NCBI GenBank assembly: GCA_021790135.1
Contig: JAJYIJ010000003.1
Span: forward strand, 8,328-23,386
Reading direction: 5' to 3'
Origin: a bacterium
Lineage (GTDB): Bacteria > Patescibacteriota > Patescibacteriia > Magasanikbacterales > GWA2-37-8
Length of the DNA: 15,059 nt
The position numbers were made by a program, and so were the translations under genes. Shown here piece after piece: positions 12,389-15,059 of the stretch (position 1 is the first letter of the stretch; every line of letters starts with the position of its first letter). Under the pieces are notes generated by a model. That model was not told the origin of the DNA. It worked only from the letters and a program-made list of their open reading frames with translations, and did not search any database.

Positions 12389-15059
12389 AGGCGGCGTTGA
12401 AAAAAATTTTGATTCTTGGTTCCGGTGGCTTGCGAATCGGTCAAGCAGGAGAATTTGATTATTCTGGATCACAAGCGCTCAAAGCCCTCAAAGAAGAGGG
12501 GATCAAAACAATCTTGGTCAATCCGAATATCGCTACCGTGCAGACCGATGAAGGTATGGCTGACGTTGTCTACTTGCAACCGCTTCGTTTTGACATCGTG
12601 AGTGCCATCATCGCCAAAGAAAAACCAAATGGTATTTTGCTCGGCTTTGGCGGACAAACAGCGCTGAACCTTGGACTTGAATTGGAAAAGAAAGGCATTT
12701 TAAAAAAATATGGCGTGGCCGTACTTGGCACTTCGGTAGAAGCGATCCGGCTAACTGAAGATCGCGATCTTTTTAAACACACGCTTGAAAAGATTGACGT
12801 TAAAACGCCGCGCAGTTTTGCTGTTACTACCGTTGCCGAGGCGTTGCAGGCAGCAAAAAAAATCGGTTTTCCGGTGATGCTCCGCTCAGGTTTTTCCCTC
12901 GGTGGCCTCGGTTCAGGCAGGGTCTCGACTGAAGAAGAACTGCAGAAAGCAGCGGCTGAAGCCTTGTCAGGGGCTCCGCAAATTTTGATCGAAGAATATT
13001 TGCTTGGGTGGAAAGAAATTGAATACGAAATCGTGCGCGATAGCAACGACACAACAATCACGGTATGCAACATGGAAAATTTCGATCCAATGGGAGTTCA
13101 TACCGGCGAAAGTATCGTCGTGGCGCCCTCGCAAACATTGACCAATGAAGAATATCATCGCCTCCGAGCCATCGCGATTCGGGTGGCGCGGGCAGTCGGC
13201 ATTGTCGGCGAATGTAATATTCAATATGCCCTGAACCCCAAAACTGGCGATTATCGCGTGATCGAAATGAACGCCCGATTATCTCGTTCAAGTGCCCTCG
13301 CTTCCAAAGCGACTGGTTATCCGCTTGCTTTTGTGGCCGCTAAATTGGCGCTCGGAAAAAAATTGCACGAGCTGCGCAATGCCGTCACCAAAAAGACGTC
13401 CGCTTGTTTTGAACCGGCTTTGGACTATTTGGTCGTGAAAATTCCGCGCTGGGATCTGACAAAATTTGCCACCGCCGAACGACAGATCGGAACGGAAATG
13501 AAAAGCGTCGGCGAGGTGATGGCGATCGGGCGCTCCTTCCCGGAAACGCTGCAAAAAGCCGTACGAATGTTGGCGAACGGTGCGGTCGGACTCAGCGACT
13601 ACCCTTACGAAATTCCAGATCCGGAAAAAGAAATTAAAAAACCAACTGATCGCCGGCTTTTTGCTATTTATCAGGCGCTTGAACATGGCCATACTGTTTC
13701 TGAAATTCAAGAATGGTCAAAGATTGATCCATGGTTTCTGGAACAACTTGTCACCGTTGTTGCCATGGAGAAAAAAATAAAGGTCAACAAACAGTTGGAT
13801 TCCGTGCTTCTTGCTGAAGCAAAAAAATTCGGCTTCTCCGACAAACAGCTCGCGAATTTCGTTCACAACAAAGAACAGGATATTCGCGCCCTCCGACAAA
13901 AAATGAACATACTTCCTTTCGTTAAACAGATCGATACGCTGGCGGGCGAATTTGCCGCGGAGACAAACTACCTGTACACAACCTACCATGCCGAAGCACA
14001 TGATGTGACGCCGAGCACGAAGCGCCCTCTCGTCATTCTCGGCTCTGGTCCGTACTGTATTGGATCGTCCGTTGAGTTTGATTGGTGCTCAGTCAACACG
14101 GCGCGCACCCTTCGTCATCTCAAGGAGTCGCCCATCATCATTAATTCTAACCCCGAAACAGTTTCCACCGATTATGACGAATCGGATCGTCTTTATTTCG
14201 AAGAACTGACCCAGGAACGGGTGGAAGATATTTTGGATTTTGAAAAAGCCAAAGCCGTGATCGTGTCGGTCGGCGGCCAGATCGCCAACACTCTGGCGGA
14301 ACCTCTGTCGACGGCTGGTTACCGTCTGCTTGGCACCTCGGCCGACGCCATCGACACGGCCGAGAATCGCCAGCGTTTTTCAAAACTTCTTACCGAACTT
14401 ACCATTGATCAGCCAGCTTGGATCGAGGCAACCACGCTCGCGGCGGCCAAAGCCTTTGCCGCTCGAGTTGGTTTTCCCCTTCTCATCCGACCGTCATATA
14501 TCCTTTCTGGCACGGCAATGAATGTGGTGTATGAAGAAAAAGAGTTAGAAAAATATTTAGCCGCTGCCACTATCGTGTCACACGAACATCCAGTGGTCAT
14601 TTCCGAGTTTATCAGCGGCGCCAAGGAACTAGAATTAGATGGCGTGGCCGAACGTGGGCACATCGTAGTCGAAGCCATTTCGGAACACGTCGAAAATGCA
14701 GGCGTCCATTCCGGCGACGCGACGCTGGTCTTGCCGCCGCAACGGCTTTATCTCGAAACCGTACGTCGCACAAAGCAAATCGCCCGCGAGGTTGTGGCCG
14801 CCTTGAAAATTACCGGCCCATTCAATTTCCAATTTTTGGCCAAAAATAACGACATCAAAGTCATCGAGTGCAATTTGCGTGCTTCGCGCTCATTTCCTTT
14901 CGTTTCCAAAGTGACACACACTAATTTCATAAAAATTGCAACTGAAGCCATGCTTCACTGCCATCTCCCGCGCACCTACCAAACACTCGACCTGCCTTAC
15001 GTGGCCGTGAAAACACCGCAATTTTCCTACCAACGCATTAAAGGCGCTGATCCCGTGCA
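12385..15059 (+). CDS. carB: Carbamoyl-phosphate synthase large subunit, eukaryote-like, truncated by window end
   Basis: CarB makes carbamoyl phosphate from bicarbonate, ammonia and two ATP, for pyrimidine and/or arginine synthesis. The frame is open for 891 codons from ATG 12385 to the window edge; the family is about 1,070 residues, so the end of the second synthetase domain and the MGS allosteric domain are missing. The first half starts ILILGSGGLRIGQAGEFDYSG (8-28) and contains an ATP-grasp domain (PVMLRSGFSLGGLGSG, 163-178). The second repeat starts VILGSGPYCIGSSVEFDW (near 550), with ATP-grasp block RPSYILSGTAMNV near 700. IVGECNIQYALNP, EMNARLSRSS, GYPLAFVAAKLALG, VVKIPRWDL, EHVENAGVHSGDATLV and VIECNLRASRSFPFVSK match remembered human CAD/CPS1 sequence far better than E. 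coli CarB (for example EMNPRVSRSS). Start overlaps carA by four bases. Confidence 0.97.
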   Translation, partial: MKAALKKILILGSGGLRIGQAGEFDYSGSQALKALKEEGIKTILVNPNIATVQTDEGMADVVYLQPLRFDIVSAIIAKEKPNGILLGFGGQTALNLGLELEKKGILKKYGVAVLGTSVEAIRLTEDRDLFKHTLEKIDVKTPRSFAVTTVAEALQAAKKIGFPVMLRSGFSLGGLGSGRVSTEEELQKAAAEALSGAPQILIEEYLLGWKEIEYEIVRDSNDTTITVCNMENFDPMGVHTGESIVVAPSQTLTNEEYHRLRAIAIRVARAVGIVGECNIQYALNPKTGDYRVIEMNARLSRSSALASKATGYPLAFVAAKLALGKKLHELRNAVTKKTSACFEPALDYLVVKIPRWDLTKFATAERQIGTEMKSVGEVMAIGRSFPETLQKAVRMLANGAVGLSDYPYEIPDPEKEIKKPTDRRLFAIYQALEHGHTVSEIQEWSKIDPWFLEQLVTVVAMEKKIKVNKQLDSVLLAEAKKFGFSDKQLANFVHNKEQDIRALRQKMNILPFVKQIDTLAGEFAAETNYLYTTYHAEAHDVTPSTKRPLVILGSGPYCIGSSVEFDWCSVNTARTLRHLKESPIIINSNPETVSTDYDESDRLYFEELTQERVEDILDFEKAKAVIVSVGGQIANTLAEPLSTAGYRLLGTSADAIDTAENRQRFSKLLTELTIDQPAWIEATTLAAAKAFAARVGFPLLIRPSYILSGTAMNVVYEEKELEKYLAAATIVSHEHPVVISEFISGAKELELDGVAERGHIVVEAISEHVENAGVHSGDATLVLPPQRLYLETVRRTKQIAREVVAALKITGPFNFQFLAKNNDIKVIECNLRASRSFPFVSKVTHTNFIKIATEAMLHCHLPRTYQTLDLPYVAVKTPQFSYQRIKGADPV

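Noticed and set aside
12570..13710. Minus-strand open frames opposite carB
   Set aside because: carB is open and highly conserved across the whole stretch; the opposite frames look like shadows of its codon pattern.

Overview
The window reads as chromosomal DNA of a small-genome bacterium that uses the standard code: TGA is a genuine stop after several complete genes, which argues against the UGA-recoding Gracilibacteria and Absconditabacteria. Gene density is high, most start codons lack a clear Shine-Dalgarno sequence (a T directly before ATG is common), core genes sit in unusual combinations, and a short inverted-arm repeat with a GCCTGCCGGCAGGC core is present. Together these suggest a Candidate Phyla Radiation / Patescibacteria genome, probably Parcubacteria-like. 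That placement is inference; no rRNA gene is present to confirm it.

Layout. Positions 1-480 hold a large imperfect inverted repeat, a small unrecognised ORF, and the C-terminal remnant of a family-4-type glycosyltransferase. rlmH follows, converging with a minus-strand unknown protein (964-1968) that carries an internal hydrophobic segment. That gene and trpS are divergent, and their -35 boxes overlap. trpS is followed by a 68-residue unknown ORF. rplA (ribosomal protein L1) stands alone, with a consensus promoter, a structured leader and a terminator. 

A long operon (4216-8700), from a TTGACA-17-TATACT promoter to a strong terminator, encodes a nearly complete dTTP module: dCMP deaminase, a P-loop nucleotide kinase, dUTPase, thymidylate synthase, dihydrofolate reductase and thymidylate kinase, plus a membrane protein. 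dCMP and dUTP both feed dUMP, ThyA methylates dUMP, FolA regenerates tetrahydrofolate, and Tmk makes dTDP. A 126-bp inverted-arm repeat lies between folA and tmk; it supplies the folA stop codon. gatB follows with its own promoter. 

The last unit (10428 to the window edge) starts at a promoter with a perfect palindrome between -35 and -10. It encodes an arginine-guanidine-modifying-type hydrolase (ArgZ/AgrE/DDAH-like), carA and carB (truncated by the window end). Both carbamoyl-phosphate synthase subunits carry blocks that, from memory, match the eukaryotic CAD/CPS-II type better than E. coli CarAB. The cluster probably links arginine or nitrogen metabolism with pyrimidine synthesis, but the final pathway genes lie outside the window.

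No tRNA, rRNA, CRISPR array, integrase or transposase was seen. The most unusual items are the eukaryote-like carAB pair behind a palindromic promoter, the active-site variant thymidylate synthase, the repeat that forms the end of folA, and the disrupted 5' end of the window.
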